Positions 6,981 through 15,338 of a stretch of 43,781 bases of DNA are shown one piece after another. Position numbers and translations under genes: made by a program. Positions within the stretch are counted from its first letter, which is position 1. The number at the start of each line of letters is the position of its first letter. Below the pieces are notes generated by a model. The model had not been told where the DNA came from and did not search any database. It saw nothing but the letters and a program-made list of their open reading frames with translations. This DNA is from an uncultured Eubacteriales bacterium (GTDB lineage: Bacteria; Bacillota; Clostridia; Oscillospirales; Acutalibacteraceae): positions 1 to 43,781 of the forward strand of contig ONID01000006.1 of assembly GCA_900317765.1 (NCBI GenBank). Reading direction: 5' to 3'.

Positions 6981-9398
6981 TTGGAAAATAATTTTATGAA
7001 TGTCAATCCTGACTCTTCCGCGGTGGTTGATTTTGACGGAAGCACCGGCTGTTCGGTTACGATTTTTGACTACAGCCATATTCCGGACGAATACAATCTG
7101 ATGGCGTTCGGCAAGGAAACCGTTTCCTTCGGACGTGACGACACCAACGACATTATGATCGCGTCCGACATCGTCTCCCGTCGTCACGGACACTTCACCC
7201 TCACCGGCGGTCATTGCTATATCACCGATGACGGCAGCACCAACGGCATTTATGTCAACGGCAAGCTGATTACCCAGATCGAGCTCAAGGACGGCGATTC
7301 CATCCGCATTGACGATATGGAGCAGTCGCTATACAGCGGCATCAGCATGGTCTTTTCCGACAAGAATTCCGGCGCCGATTGGAACAGCGTCCAGCTCGCC
7401 AAGGACGTCACCACCATCGGCAGGAACAAAAACTGCGATATTGCGGTGGACGATCCCAGGATGGAGGATGAAGCCGCCGAAATCCGCATTGAAGGCGTCA
7501 CCTCCTACGTCCTCTGTAATCAGGGAGAACTGCGCGACATCCTGATCAACAACGAGATCATGGAGGGCGAACGCTACAATCTCCACGATGAAGATATTTT
7601 TGTGATAGGAAACACCAAGTTCTCCTACTCCAAGGGCTGCGTCTACTACAAACAGGAAAAATCCGGTCTTTCCATTGAATTGGTCAATATTTCCAAATTC
7701 GTACATCAGGGCGTCGGCAAGGATAAGAAGATTCTCGATGACACCAGCATGCTGATTCTTCCGGGCGATTTCGTCGCCATCGTCGGCGGTTCCGGTTCCG
7801 GCAAATCCACCCTGATGAACTGCATCAACGGCTTCGACAAGCCCTCCACCGGCAAGGTGCTGGTCAATCGCCGCGATCTCTATGAAAATTACGACGAACT
7901 GAAATACAACATCGGCTACGTTCCGCAGCAGGATATTGTTCACGAAAATCTCACCCTGATCAGTATGCTGCGCTATGTCGCAAAGCTCCGGCTTCCCGAC
8001 GGCACCACACGTGCCGAACGCGAAAAGCGCATTGCCGATGTCCTGCGCACCGTTGAGCTTACCAAGCACAAGAACAAGCTCATCCGCAAGCTTTCAGGCG
8101 GTCAGAAAAAGAGAGCATCCATTGCCGTCGAGCTCATGAGCGACCCGGGACTTTTCTTCCTCGATGAGCCTTCCTCCGGTCTTGACCCCGGAACCGAGCG
8201 CACCCTCATGCATACCCTCAAGCGCATGACCGACGAGGGCAAGACGGTTATCATGATCACCCACAACACCAACAACATCCACCTCTGCGACAAGCTGATC
8301 TTCCTCGGTGCCGGCGGCTATGTCGCCTTCTGCGGCAATCCTGCCGACGCACGTTCCTTCTTCGGCATTCCCAAAGATCAGGATCTCACCGACGCCTACA
8401 CCAAGGTCGAGGAAGACCCCAAGGGCTGGGAGGAAAAATTCAACGCTTCGCCCTACAACAAGATTCAGACCATCGGCGAGCTGAAAACGCCTCCCATGAC
8501 CGCTCAGCAGAAAAAAGAGCGCAAGAAGAAGCTCGAAAAGGAAAACCACAAGTCCTTCCTGCACCAGTTCCGCGTGCTCTCCGCCAGATATATCAACCTT
8601 ATCTGGAATGACAAGATGCGCCTGCTCTTCTTCCTGCTTCAGGGTCCGCTGATTGCCTATCTCTTCTCCTTTGTCACGGTGGAGAACACCTTCAAGTCCT
8701 ATTTCGACGCGCAGTCCATGCTCTTCTGTCTCTCCTGCGCCGGCATCTGGGTTGGTCTGATGAATTCCATCCAGGAAGTCTGCAAGGAACGGAACATCGT
8801 CCGGCGTGAATATATGTCGGATGTGCGGCTGAGTTCCTATATCTGTTCCAAGTTGGCTGTCCAGACGCTGCTCGCTGTCGTGCAGTGCGGTCTGATGCTC
8901 GCCGTATTCGTCTACACCATCGGCAAGCCGGACAAGGGCGTGATCTTCGGCAATTCCACCATTGAGATGATGATCACCCTCGTGCTCATTACCGTGTCAT
9001 CCTCCTCGCTGGGACTGCTCGTCTCCTCTCTTGTTAAGAATACCGACCGCGCGATGGTTTTCGCTCCCATTATCCTCATTCCGCAGCTGCTTTTCTCAGG
9101 CATCCTCTTCAAGCTCGAAGGCGTCACCGAGGTGCTTTCCTGGATCTGCGTCAGCCGCTGGGGTATGCAGGCATTCAGCAACACCGCCGATCTCAACGGC
9201 GTGCTGTGGAACGGTCTGTCGCTCAAATACAAGTCCGCTGATATGCTGCAGCAGGCATATGATCTGAATAAAAATTCACTCTATGCACATTCTGCCAACA
9301 ATCTGCTGCTCTCGTGGGGCGTTATGCTGATCACTATCGTCGTTTTCTGCTTTATCAGCGCCACCGTGCTTCGCAGCGTGAAAAATGACAAACGATAA
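6981..9398 (+). CDS. FHA-FHA-ABC ATPase/ABC-2 permease fusion transporter
   Basis: An 805-residue membrane exporter subunit. Residues ~40-115: first FHA domain with GRDDTNDI, SRRH and STNG, the phosphothreonine-binding residues. Residues ~138-213: second FHA-like domain with GRNKNCDI but MEDEAAEI in place of S-R-x-H, so probably not phosphopeptide-binding. Residues ~235-460: ABC ATPase with Walker A GGSGSGKST, signature LSGGQKKR and Walker B LFFLDEP, closest in style to ABCG/White half-transporters. From ~540: ABC-2 permease with about six helices and an SSSSLGLLVSSL stretch. ABCG-type halves dimerise. The start is TTG at 6981 because GGAGG (6967-6971) is 9 bases upstream; an in-frame ATG at 6996 is too far. 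The kinase gene overlaps its end, suggesting kinase-controlled transport. Confidence 0.9.
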   Translation: MENNFMNVNPDSSAVVDFDGSTGCSVTIFDYSHIPDEYNLMAFGKETVSFGRDDTNDIMIASDIVSRRHGHFTLTGGHCYITDDGSTNGIYVNGKLITQIELKDGDSIRIDDMEQSLYSGISMVFSDKNSGADWNSVQLAKDVTTIGRNKNCDIAVDDPRMEDEAAEIRIEGVTSYVLCNQGELRDILINNEIMEGERYNLHDEDIFVIGNTKFSYSKGCVYYKQEKSGLSIELVNISKFVHQGVGKDKKILDDTSMLILPGDFVAIVGGSGSGKSTLMNCINGFDKPSTGKVLVNRRDLYENYDELKYNIGYVPQQDIVHENLTLISMLRYVAKLRLPDGTTRAEREKRIADVLRTVELTKHKNKLIRKLSGGQKKRASIAVELMSDPGLFFLDEPSSGLDPGTERTLMHTLKRMTDEGKTVIMITHNTNNIHLCDKLIFLGAGGYVAFCGNPADARSFFGIPKDQDLTDAYTKVEEDPKGWEEKFNASPYNKIQTIGELKTPPMTAQQKKERKKKLEKENHKSFLHQFRVLSARYINLIWNDKMRLLFFLLQGPLIAYLFSFVTVENTFKSYFDAQSMLFCLSCAGIWVGLMNSIQEVCKERNIVRREYMSDVRLSSYICSKLAVQTLLAVVQCGLMLAVFVYTIGKPDKGVIFGNSTIEMMITLVLITVSSSSLGLLVSSLVKNTDRAMVFAPIILIPQLLFSGILFKLEGVTEVLSWICVSRWGMQAFSNTADLNGVLWNGLSLKYKSADMLQQAYDLNKNSLYAHSANNLLLSWGVMLITIVVFCFISATVLRSVKNDKR

Positions 9399-10266
9399 TA
9401 TGACTTTTACTTCGGATTTCAGTTCATCCGGAAGTAACGCAGCCGATGTTATCATCAACGGCGACGTCTTTCGCATGGACGGGATGATTTACCAGGGTAA
9501 CGACAGCCGGATCTTCTCCGCTCATTCATTGCAAAGCGGCGGAGATTCGGCTTTTGTCATTAAATGCCTGACCTGTCCGAAGGACGGCGACGTCTGGCGC
9601 ATGGCTATGCGGGAGATCGAAGCCGGCAACCTCCTGCGCCGCTGTCCCTATGTCGTTCCGCTGCGCGGTTACAGCGTCGTCGCTGACAGGAATCAGGCGG
9701 AGTATCAGCTTTTTCTGCTCTTTGACCGCCTGCAATGCCTGGACAATATGGAGATTTCCGACACCCGCGTTGTGCTGGAAATTTGCCGCGACATCTGCCG
9801 CGCCCTTGCCTTCATGCGGAAAAAAGGGCTGATGCACGGCGACGTAAAGCCCCGCAACATCTATTCCGACGGCGAAAAATGGCTGCTCGGCGACCTCGGA
9901 AGCGTCTGTGTTGCGGGCGAAGTGCCGCAGTACGGCAGCGAGGGCTATCTCTCGCCCGAGGCTGCACGCGGGGAATCCTGCGACATCCGCGCCGATCTCT
10001 ATTCGCTCGGCATCACTGTATATAAATTACTCAGTGGCGGCAGACTGCCCTTCTGCGACCTTCCCTGCGCCGAAATGAGCGACAGCGACGTGTATCTCGC
10101 CATCAGAAGAAGGCTCTCCGGAGAGGAGATTCCGCCGCTGCCCGGTGTGAACTGCCAAGTCAACAACCTGCTGCGGAAACTGTGCCGTTTCCGGCGGGAA
10201 GACAGATTCAAAAAGCCCTCTGATGCGGCGGAATTTGTTCAAAAGCTGCTGCTTGCGTCATTCTGA
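9385..10266 (+). CDS. Serine/threonine protein kinase
   Basis: A 293-residue soluble Hanks-type kinase without a transmembrane or PASTA region. Visible motifs: VIK lysine (Lys60), helix-C glutamate in MREIEAGNLL, catalytic loop HGDVKPRN (Asp153, Lys155, Asn158; Arg of HRD replaced by Gly), DLG in place of DFG (Asp170), and GYLSPEAA as the APE motif. The ATP-binding lobe is short with a weak Gly loop (QGNDSRIFSA). All key catalytic residues are present, so it is likely active; the 'GD' catalytic loop means it need not require activation-loop phosphorylation. Its ATG overlaps the transporter gene by 14 bases (an alternative ATG is at 9400), implying translational coupling. The natural partner is the FHA domain of that transporter. 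Confidence 0.9.
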   Translation: MTNDNMTFTSDFSSSGSNAADVIINGDVFRMDGMIYQGNDSRIFSAHSLQSGGDSAFVIKCLTCPKDGDVWRMAMREIEAGNLLRRCPYVVPLRGYSVVADRNQAEYQLFLLFDRLQCLDNMEISDTRVVLEICRDICRALAFMRKKGLMHGDVKPRNIYSDGEKWLLGDLGSVCVAGEVPQYGSEGYLSPEAARGESCDIRADLYSLGITVYKLLSGGRLPFCDLPCAEMSDSDVYLAIRRRLSGEEIPPLPGVNCQVNNLLRKLCRFRREDRFKKPSDAAEFVQKLLLASF

Positions 10267-10377
10267 ACAGATTATCATAAAATTTTTTTTACATTATTAT
10301 CATAGAAATATCCTAAGAATGATGTATAATAATTAGGTTAAGATAATTCTGTCAGTATATGATAACGGGGTGAGCAA

Positions 10378-11052
10378 TTGGAATACACCGAGAAGGAGAA
10401 AAAAGGCATTGACAAGGTCGAGCGCATGAACCGGCTCTTTGACAAAATTCTGCTGCCTGCGATCGGCATTCTGATTATTATGCTGCTTGTTTCCTTCACT
10501 GTCAATAAATACCGCGAGAAATTCGGTTCCGACCGTCAGTCCGCTTCCCAGACCGCCGTGCAGCAGTCCGAGCCGCAGGCGTTCGCCTTGAGAAGAAGCC
10601 TCCTGGCGGGGTATGCGCAGTACAAAGAGCAATTCGATGCCTACGGCTACAAGCCCGTCGAAGGGTATTCCTACGATCTGTCGCTCTGCAAGACGGTGGA
10701 CGATGAGATGTCCATTTTCCAGTTTGCCGACGGCACACTCGGCGAGCTGACCATTATCAATTACATTCCGTCGGATAAAAAATCCCCCTACGATTCGCTC
10801 TCGCTGGCGATTTCCTCCCAAAGGCTGATCACCGTCACCGCCAAAAACGGGGAAGAGAGCCATTCCGTCACCTTCCTGTCCTATGACTTTTCCTCCTATA
10901 CGTCCGACCAGGAGGAGGAATTCAACGCGCTGATGAAACTCACCGACATCGGCGAGCTTTCCGCTATCTACGAAATCTTCGAAACCGACATCTCCAACAT
11001 CGCCCAAAAATGCCAAACTACAGGCAGTAGGCAGAAGGGAGATAGAATGTAG
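10378..11052 (+). CDS. Membrane-anchored hypothetical protein of the kinase/FHA locus
   Basis: A 224-residue protein starting with TTG behind GGGGTGAG. Residues 1-20 are charged and cytosolic, residues ~24-42 (ILLPAIGILIIMLLVSFTV) form one membrane helix, and the rest is an extracytoplasmic alpha/beta domain with no motif that I recognise. A TATAAT at 10325-10330 may be its own -10 box but lacks a good -35. It follows the kinase gene by 111 bases in the same direction and is probably part of the same module, for example a substrate or partner of the transporter (inference). The last residues (QTTGSRQKGDRM) are encoded by degenerate AGGCAGTAGGCAG sequence and may be a recent extension. Confidence 0.7.
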   Translation: MEYTEKEKKGIDKVERMNRLFDKILLPAIGILIIMLLVSFTVNKYREKFGSDRQSASQTAVQQSEPQAFALRRSLLAGYAQYKEQFDAYGYKPVEGYSYDLSLCKTVDDEMSIFQFADGTLGELTIINYIPSDKKSPYDSLSLAISSQRLITVTAKNGEESHSVTFLSYDFSSYTSDQEEEFNALMKLTDIGELSAIYEIFETDISNIAQKCQTTGSRQKGDRM

Positions 11053-11086
11053 GAGAGGTAGGGGGGTGCATTCGGAGCTGCTGCAT

Positions 11087-11112
11087 TATTCAAGGCGCGA
11101 ATGCGACGCGCT
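11087..11112 (+). repeat. Short GC-rich palindrome, copy C (left direct repeat of the Rpn gene)
   Basis: TATTCAAGGCGCGAATGCGA at 11087-11106, continuing CGCGCT. The 20 bases recur exactly at 12138-12157 on the other side of the nuclease gene. Confidence 0.7.
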
Positions 11113-11129
11113 CATGGGGGTTGATACCG

Positions 11130-12125
11130 ATGGCAAAGGATAAGGATACACTGACAAAAAAGTATATTGGACGCCCCGATGTATTTGCTGACGCGTTCAA
11201 CCTGCTGATCTATGATGGAAGACAGGTGATCAAGCCGGAAGAGCTGCGGGATCTGGATACAACGGCGATAGCCCTTCCCTTTGGTTTGGAAGGAGCGCAG
11301 GCGCCGGTTCAAAGAATTCGGGACGTATTGAAGCAATGGGTGATCAAACGGGACGACAAAGCAGCGTACCTGCTGCTCGGCGTGGAAAATCAATCCGATA
11401 TTCACTACGCAATGCCGGCGCGGAGTATGCTGTACGACGCGCTGCAATACACGGCGCAGGTGGAAGCAACAGCAAAGGCGCATAAAAAGGCGACCGGAGA
11501 AGACCGTCCCACTTCCGGAGAATATCTTTCTGGGTTTTACAGAAGCGATCAGCTGATTCCGGTGATCACGCTGGTGATTTATTTCGGGGCAAAGCGCTGG
11601 GACGGTCCGATGTCCCTCAGAGAAATGTTCACAGTCAGGGACAACGCTATTCTGAAATTTGCTGCCGATTACCGCATCAACCTGGTTGCGCCCGAGGCGC
11701 TGACGGAACAGCAGGCGGATAAGCTTTGCAGCGATCTGAAGGAAGTCATGCTGTTTGTGAAGTATTCCGAAGACAAGGATAAGCTTCAGGCCATCGTCGA
11801 GCACGACAAGGGATTTCAGTCCATCGCCCGCGAAACCGCCGAAGTGATCAAAGCCGTGACAGGCACCGAGATCAGGATCAATGCAGGAGAGGAGAGTATC
11901 AACATGTGCAAAGCAATTCAGGACATCAGATTGGAAGGACTTATGGAAGGCCGCATGGAAGGCCGTAGGGAAGGAATTGAACAGGGCGTAGAAGAAACCG
12001 TACTCATGACGGTGAACATCCTCAGATCATTAGGGATGACAGACGAGGACATTGTTGACAAAATAGTGGAGAATTCCAGCATAAGCGAGGAAGAAGCAGA
12101 GCGCTATGTGTACGGGGCAGAATAA
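11130..12125 (+). CDS. Rpn/YhgA-like nuclease, putative transposase
   Basis: A 331-residue soluble protein of the Rpn (recombination-promoting nuclease)/YhgA-like putative transposase group of PD-(D/E)XK enzymes. The typical start is present: TKKYIGRPDVFADAFNLLIY followed by KPEELRDLD. The middle has the AYLLLGVENQSDIHYAMPAR strand set with the acidic E-x-Q catalytic pair, and VITLVIYFGAKRWDGP. The C-terminal region has the EGRMEGRREGIEQG repeats common in this family. ATG at 11130 is chosen because GGGGG (11116-11120) is well placed; a TTG nine bases earlier is possible. Known members nick DNA and stimulate RecA-independent recombination in E. coli. The gene is bracketed by 20-bp direct repeats and stands as a single unit between unrelated genes, consistent with a mobile or recently inserted gene. 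Confidence 0.85.
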   Translation: MAKDKDTLTKKYIGRPDVFADAFNLLIYDGRQVIKPEELRDLDTTAIALPFGLEGAQAPVQRIRDVLKQWVIKRDDKAAYLLLGVENQSDIHYAMPARSMLYDALQYTAQVEATAKAHKKATGEDRPTSGEYLSGFYRSDQLIPVITLVIYFGAKRWDGPMSLREMFTVRDNAILKFAADYRINLVAPEALTEQQADKLCSDLKEVMLFVKYSEDKDKLQAIVEHDKGFQSIARETAEVIKAVTGTEIRINAGEESINMCKAIQDIRLEGLMEGRMEGRREGIEQGVEETVLMTVNILRSLGMTDEDIVDKIVENSSISEEEAERYVYGAE

Positions 12126-12137
12126 TTCTGTCGTGTA

Positions 12138-12157
12138 TATTCAAGGCGCGAATGCGA
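12138..12157 (+). repeat. Short GC-rich palindrome, copy D (right direct repeat of the Rpn gene)
   Basis: TATTCAAGGCGCGAATGCGA, identical over 20 bases to 11087-11106 and starting 13 bases after the nuclease stop codon. Confidence 0.7.
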
Positions 12158-12180
12158 AATCAGACGTTATTCAGTATTCT

Positions 12181-12208
12181 TTTAGCGGCGCGAATGCGAC
12201 GCGTTTTT
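12181..12208 (+). repeat. Short GC-rich palindrome, copy E
   Basis: TTTAGCGGCGCGAATGCGAC continuing GCGTTTTT. Nearly the reverse complement of copy F at 14954-14983. It lies immediately upstream of the ribosome binding site of the NlpC/P60 gene. Confidence 0.65.
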
Positions 12209-12229
12209 AGGGAGTTGTTATTCATAAAT

Positions 12230-13933
12230 ATGAAGTTAAAAATGGCGCGGGTTCTGGCACTGGCCGTGGCGATGATGATGATTGTTACGCTTGCGGCGGA
12301 ACCGGTATTCGCAGCGAAGATCAAGGGCAAGACAGGCATTGGCATGGCAGAATGGGCTTTCAAGGCGTACAATGAAGGCTGGACATATAAATGGGGCGGT
12401 TCGAGCGCCGGCAAGGTGGACTGTTCGGGTCTGATACGCTCCTACTGCAACGGAAAAGGCGGCGGCGCAAAGGCTCTGCTGGACGCTTCCTCCGTCAACG
12501 GCAGCGCAAACGATATGCCGCGCATTCACGGACTCGGTCTGTGGTGCGAGGGACACGCCGGCGTCTATGTCGGCAAGAACAAGGACGGCGTTGACATGGC
12601 GATCGACATGCGCAATTCCAAGGTGAATGTGGTGTATTCCGCCATGAAGACGCGGTACTACAGCCCGTGGATCAAGTGGTTCAAGATCAGCATGATCTCC
12701 TATCCCGATACCGGATGGTTTGAATTCCGCGGCGATACATTCTATTATAAGAACGGCGAGTTTGTTGTCGGCAAGGTGACAATTGACGGCAAGACATATG
12801 ATTTCGGCAAATCGGGTGCCCTCAAAGGTGAAGTGAAAACAACTCCGACCACCACTACATCCAAGCAAAAGACCACCACTACAACCACCACCACGACAAC
12901 CGCCGCTCCGACCACTACTGCGACTACCACGACAACGACCACTGCGGCTCCCACCACCACGACCACCACCACCGAGGCTCCGACGACCACCACCCGATAC
13001 ACGGAGCCGGAAACCACGACGACGGTGAGAACGACCACAACCACCACAACCACCACGACGACGACTACAACCAGGACGACAACGACGACCACCACCACCG
13101 AGAGAAGGACGACTTCCGCAACGACTGCTAAAAAGACCACGACCACCAAGCCGCCCGAGAAGAAGACCACCACGCAGAAGCAGACCGAGAAGAAGACCAC
13201 AACCTCCACCGCTTCCGCCAAAAAGACCACGGAATTCACGAAAAAATCCACAACCAAAAAGGCAACGGAATCCACGAAAAAATCCACAACCAAAAAGACC
13301 CCCGATACCACGACAAAATCCGCTTCCCAAAAGACGACGACCACCACCACAGCCCGTTCCACCACGACGACCACCACAGAGGCTCCGACCACTACCACGA
13401 CCACCGGCTACAAATCATATGAAGGAGGCATGAAGGGGGACGTCGTTGGCAGGATCCAGAAGCGGCTGTACGAATTGGGGTATTACGACCAGGACATCAC
13501 GAATTATTACGGCCCCTTCACCCGCGACGCGATCAAGGCCTTCCAGAAAGCGCTCGGCGTGCTGCCCACCGGCATTGCGGACGAGGCGACACAGAAAGCC
13601 CTCTTTGCGGACGATGCACCGGTTTTTTCGGATGAGAATTCGCTGATGAATGACGACGCCTATCAGATCGACCGGACAGAGCAGGAGCAGACCGAGGAAG
13701 AGTCCAAGCAGGAAGAAGAACCGCCTGTGATCGTCGATTCCGAAGGCATTGCTTCCCTGAGTATGTCTGCCAATCCATACAGCTTTACACGCACTTACGG
13801 AGAATCCGGACCTCTGCAGACAATGGGCGTTTTCTCCTACAAATCGCCCACAGTGGTGTTTTACCGCGATGGCGAGAGCTATGAAGTCACCGAGGAAATG
13901 ATGGAAACGCTGGATAACTGCGTTTTTATGTAA
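12230..13933 (+). CDS. Secreted NlpC/P60 endopeptidase with Thr-rich linker and peptidoglycan-binding domain
   Basis: A 567-residue exported protein. Residues 1-28: signal peptide ending EPVFA. Residues ~35-155: NlpC/P60 domain with catalytic Cys65 in VDCSGLIRSYC and His109 in GHAGVYVG; such enzymes cut D-Glu-diaminopimelate peptide bonds of the cell wall. Residues ~160-200: one or two wall-binding type repeats (WFEFRGDTFYYKNGEFVVGK). Residues ~203-394: a Thr/Lys/Pro linker of the Ruminococcus kind, probably O-glycosylated. Residues ~395-462: PG_binding_1 domain (VGRIQKRLYELGYYDQDI...). Residues 463-567: acidic tail of unknown role. The ATG at 12230 is chosen since it opens on the signal peptide; AGGGAG at 12208-12213 is rather distant, so TTG at 12215 or a downstream ATG at 12242 is not excluded. 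Confidence 0.88.
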   Translation: MKLKMARVLALAVAMMMIVTLAAEPVFAAKIKGKTGIGMAEWAFKAYNEGWTYKWGGSSAGKVDCSGLIRSYCNGKGGGAKALLDASSVNGSANDMPRIHGLGLWCEGHAGVYVGKNKDGVDMAIDMRNSKVNVVYSAMKTRYYSPWIKWFKISMISYPDTGWFEFRGDTFYYKNGEFVVGKVTIDGKTYDFGKSGALKGEVKTTPTTTTSKQKTTTTTTTTTTAAPTTTATTTTTTTAAPTTTTTTTEAPTTTTRYTEPETTTTVRTTTTTTTTTTTTTTRTTTTTTTTERRTTSATTAKKTTTTKPPEKKTTTQKQTEKKTTTSTASAKKTTEFTKKSTTKKATESTKKSTTKKTPDTTTKSASQKTTTTTTARSTTTTTTEAPTTTTTTGYKSYEGGMKGDVVGRIQKRLYELGYYDQDITNYYGPFTRDAIKAFQKALGVLPTGIADEATQKALFADDAPVFSDENSLMNDDAYQIDRTEQEQTEEESKQEEEPPVIVDSEGIASLSMSANPYSFTRTYGESGPLQTMGVFSYKSPTVVFYRDGESYEVTEEMMETLDNCVFM

Positions 13934-13979
13934 GATAATATAATACGAAATAATTTTAGTGAAAGGTGGTGCCGCCGAT

Positions 13980-14954
13980 ATGATGAGCGAAGGAATGTTG
14001 CGTCTGGTCATTTTAATATCGGTGGTTTCCGCCGTTTTGCTGATCGGCATGATCATATTCGGCTTCTGGATGTTTGATTTTGCGCTTGTGCGCAAGGAAC
14101 AGATGGATTTTGACGCGGGCGACGACCTTCTGCCGCATATGGACGTCATCCGGTTCCGCAGCCACGAGGCGCAGAACAAGATCAAAGCCATGAAGCATGA
14201 GGAAGTGTTTATCAAATCCTACGACGGACTTCTTCTTCATGCGACGTTTGTGCAGTCGGCTTACTTCTCCCGCAAGGTGCTCATTGCCGTGCACGGCTAC
14301 AACAGCTTCGGTATGTTCGATATGTCGTCAGTGGTGCCTTTCTATCGTGGAATGGGCTACAACGTCATCATTGTGGACGACCGCGCACACGGCAGGAGCG
14401 AAGGCAAATTCATCGGCTTCGGATGGCTCGACCGCCTCGATGTGATGAACTGGATCAGGTACGCCATTGACCGATTTGGCGACAACTGCGAGATTCTCCT
14501 TCACGGCGTGTCGATGGGCGCTGCGACTGTTCTCATGACCAGCGGCGAGAGCTGTCTTCCCGAACAGGTCAAGGGCGTCATTGCCGACTGTCCCTTTGCC
14601 GGAGCGTATGAGGAATTTGGCTACATCATGCGCAGCAACTACCGCGTTCCCGGCAGACCGCTGCTTTATTTCGCCAGCATGGTCTGCAAGATGCGCGCCG
14701 GTTACACCTTCGGTCAGGCTTCCACCCTGAAAGCCGTCCGGAACATCCGTATTCCTGTCCTTTTCATTCATGGCGACAACGACACCTTCGTTCCGCCCTA
14801 CATGACGAAGCGCATGTTCAAAGCCTGCAAAGTCAAGCAGAAATACCTCTATATCTGCCCCGAAGCCACCCACTGCTACAGCGCATTCCAGGACATGGAC
14901 ACATACGTCAGCCATCTGACCGACTTCGTCTACAACATACACCACCCGGAGTAG
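13980..14954 (+). CDS. Membrane-anchored alpha/beta hydrolase
   Basis: A 324-residue protein: N-terminal membrane helix (residues ~7-33), then an alpha/beta-hydrolase domain. The strand VLIAVHGYNSFGMF supplies the oxyanion loop, GVSMGA the nucleophile elbow (Ser178), HGDNDTFVPP the acid and EATHCYS the catalytic histidine, so the triad is complete. The closest style is the YqkD/'alpha/beta hydrolase, BAAT/bem46-like' group; substrate unknown, probably an ester or peptide at the membrane. ATG at 13980 is chosen because GAAAGGTGGT ends 10 bases before it, over the upstream GTG at 13959. It follows the NlpC/P60 gene by 46 bases and may share its transcript. Confidence 0.88.
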   Translation: MMSEGMLRLVILISVVSAVLLIGMIIFGFWMFDFALVRKEQMDFDAGDDLLPHMDVIRFRSHEAQNKIKAMKHEEVFIKSYDGLLLHATFVQSAYFSRKVLIAVHGYNSFGMFDMSSVVPFYRGMGYNVIIVDDRAHGRSEGKFIGFGWLDRLDVMNWIRYAIDRFGDNCEILLHGVSMGAATVLMTSGESCLPEQVKGVIADCPFAGAYEEFGYIMRSNYRVPGRPLLYFASMVCKMRAGYTFGQASTLKAVRNIRIPVLFIHGDNDTFVPPYMTKRMFKACKVKQKYLYICPEATHCYSAFQDMDTYVSHLTDFVYNIHHPE

Positions 14955-14983
14955 AGCGCGTCGCATTTGCGCCGCTAAAAAAA
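14954..14983 (-). repeat. Short GC-rich palindrome, copy F (inverted)
   Basis: GAGCGCGTCGCATTTGCGCC followed by GCTAAAAA. The first base is the last base of the hydrolase TAG stop, as in copy B. It is almost the reverse complement of copy E. Confidence 0.65.
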
Positions 14984-15013
14984 TAATGAATGGCTAATCA
15001 TGGATAAAGAATA

Positions 15014-15042
15014 ATGTCGGAGCGCGTTCGCGCTGGATAATA
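15014..15042 (+). repeat. Short GC-rich palindrome, copy G
   Basis: ATGTCGGAGCGCGTTCGCGC followed by TGGATAATA. GCGCG-TT-CGCGC stem as in copy A, with the same GTCGGA and AATATT flanks. Confidence 0.6.
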
Positions 15043-15054
15043 TTGTGAATAATG

Positions 15055-15106
15055 AAGGAAGTTTCTTTTGGGCTTGGTTGTTTCTTTGCCCGGGGCTTCC
15101 TTTTTT
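15055..15106 (+). terminator. Terminator after the alpha/beta hydrolase
   Basis: AAGGAAG (15055-15061) pairs with CTTCCTT, with an inner GGGC/GCCC stem, ending in six Ts (15101-15106). The rest of the gap to 15338 holds the promoter below and no gene. Confidence 0.75.
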
Positions 15107-15214
15107 CAGTGCGTTTTTCCTGCACAAATAATTCCTAAATAAATGCATTGAGGGTTTTATATTTGGCTAAAACGGCGAATTATACCTGAAAAATGCAGGA
15201 TTACAAAAAAACAC

Positions 15215-15243
15215 TTGCAAATTTTCTTCAATTGTATTATAGT
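15215..15243 (+). promoter_or_regulatory. Promoter of the aminotransferase gene
   Basis: TTGCAA (15215-15220), 17 bases, TATAGT (15238-15243). It leaves a leader of about 90 bases with no clear riboswitch. Confidence 0.55.
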
Positions 15244-15338
15244 AGATTACAGCGTTTTGTGTGCGGAATGTGTTTTGGCGTTTAGTATGCCCTGATTCAT
15301 GCCGCATTTTGAATATTTTGAGGGAGAGTGTTTTTACT

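Noticed and set aside
12236-13404. Gly-rich and Val-rich minus-strand frames opposite the Thr linker
   Set aside because: They are complements of the ACC/ACG threonine codons of the NlpC/P60 gene and are artefacts of low complexity.
12839-13410. CRISPR-like repeat array
   Set aside because: The repetition is codon-level threonine repetition inside an open reading frame, with no fixed-length repeats or spacers.
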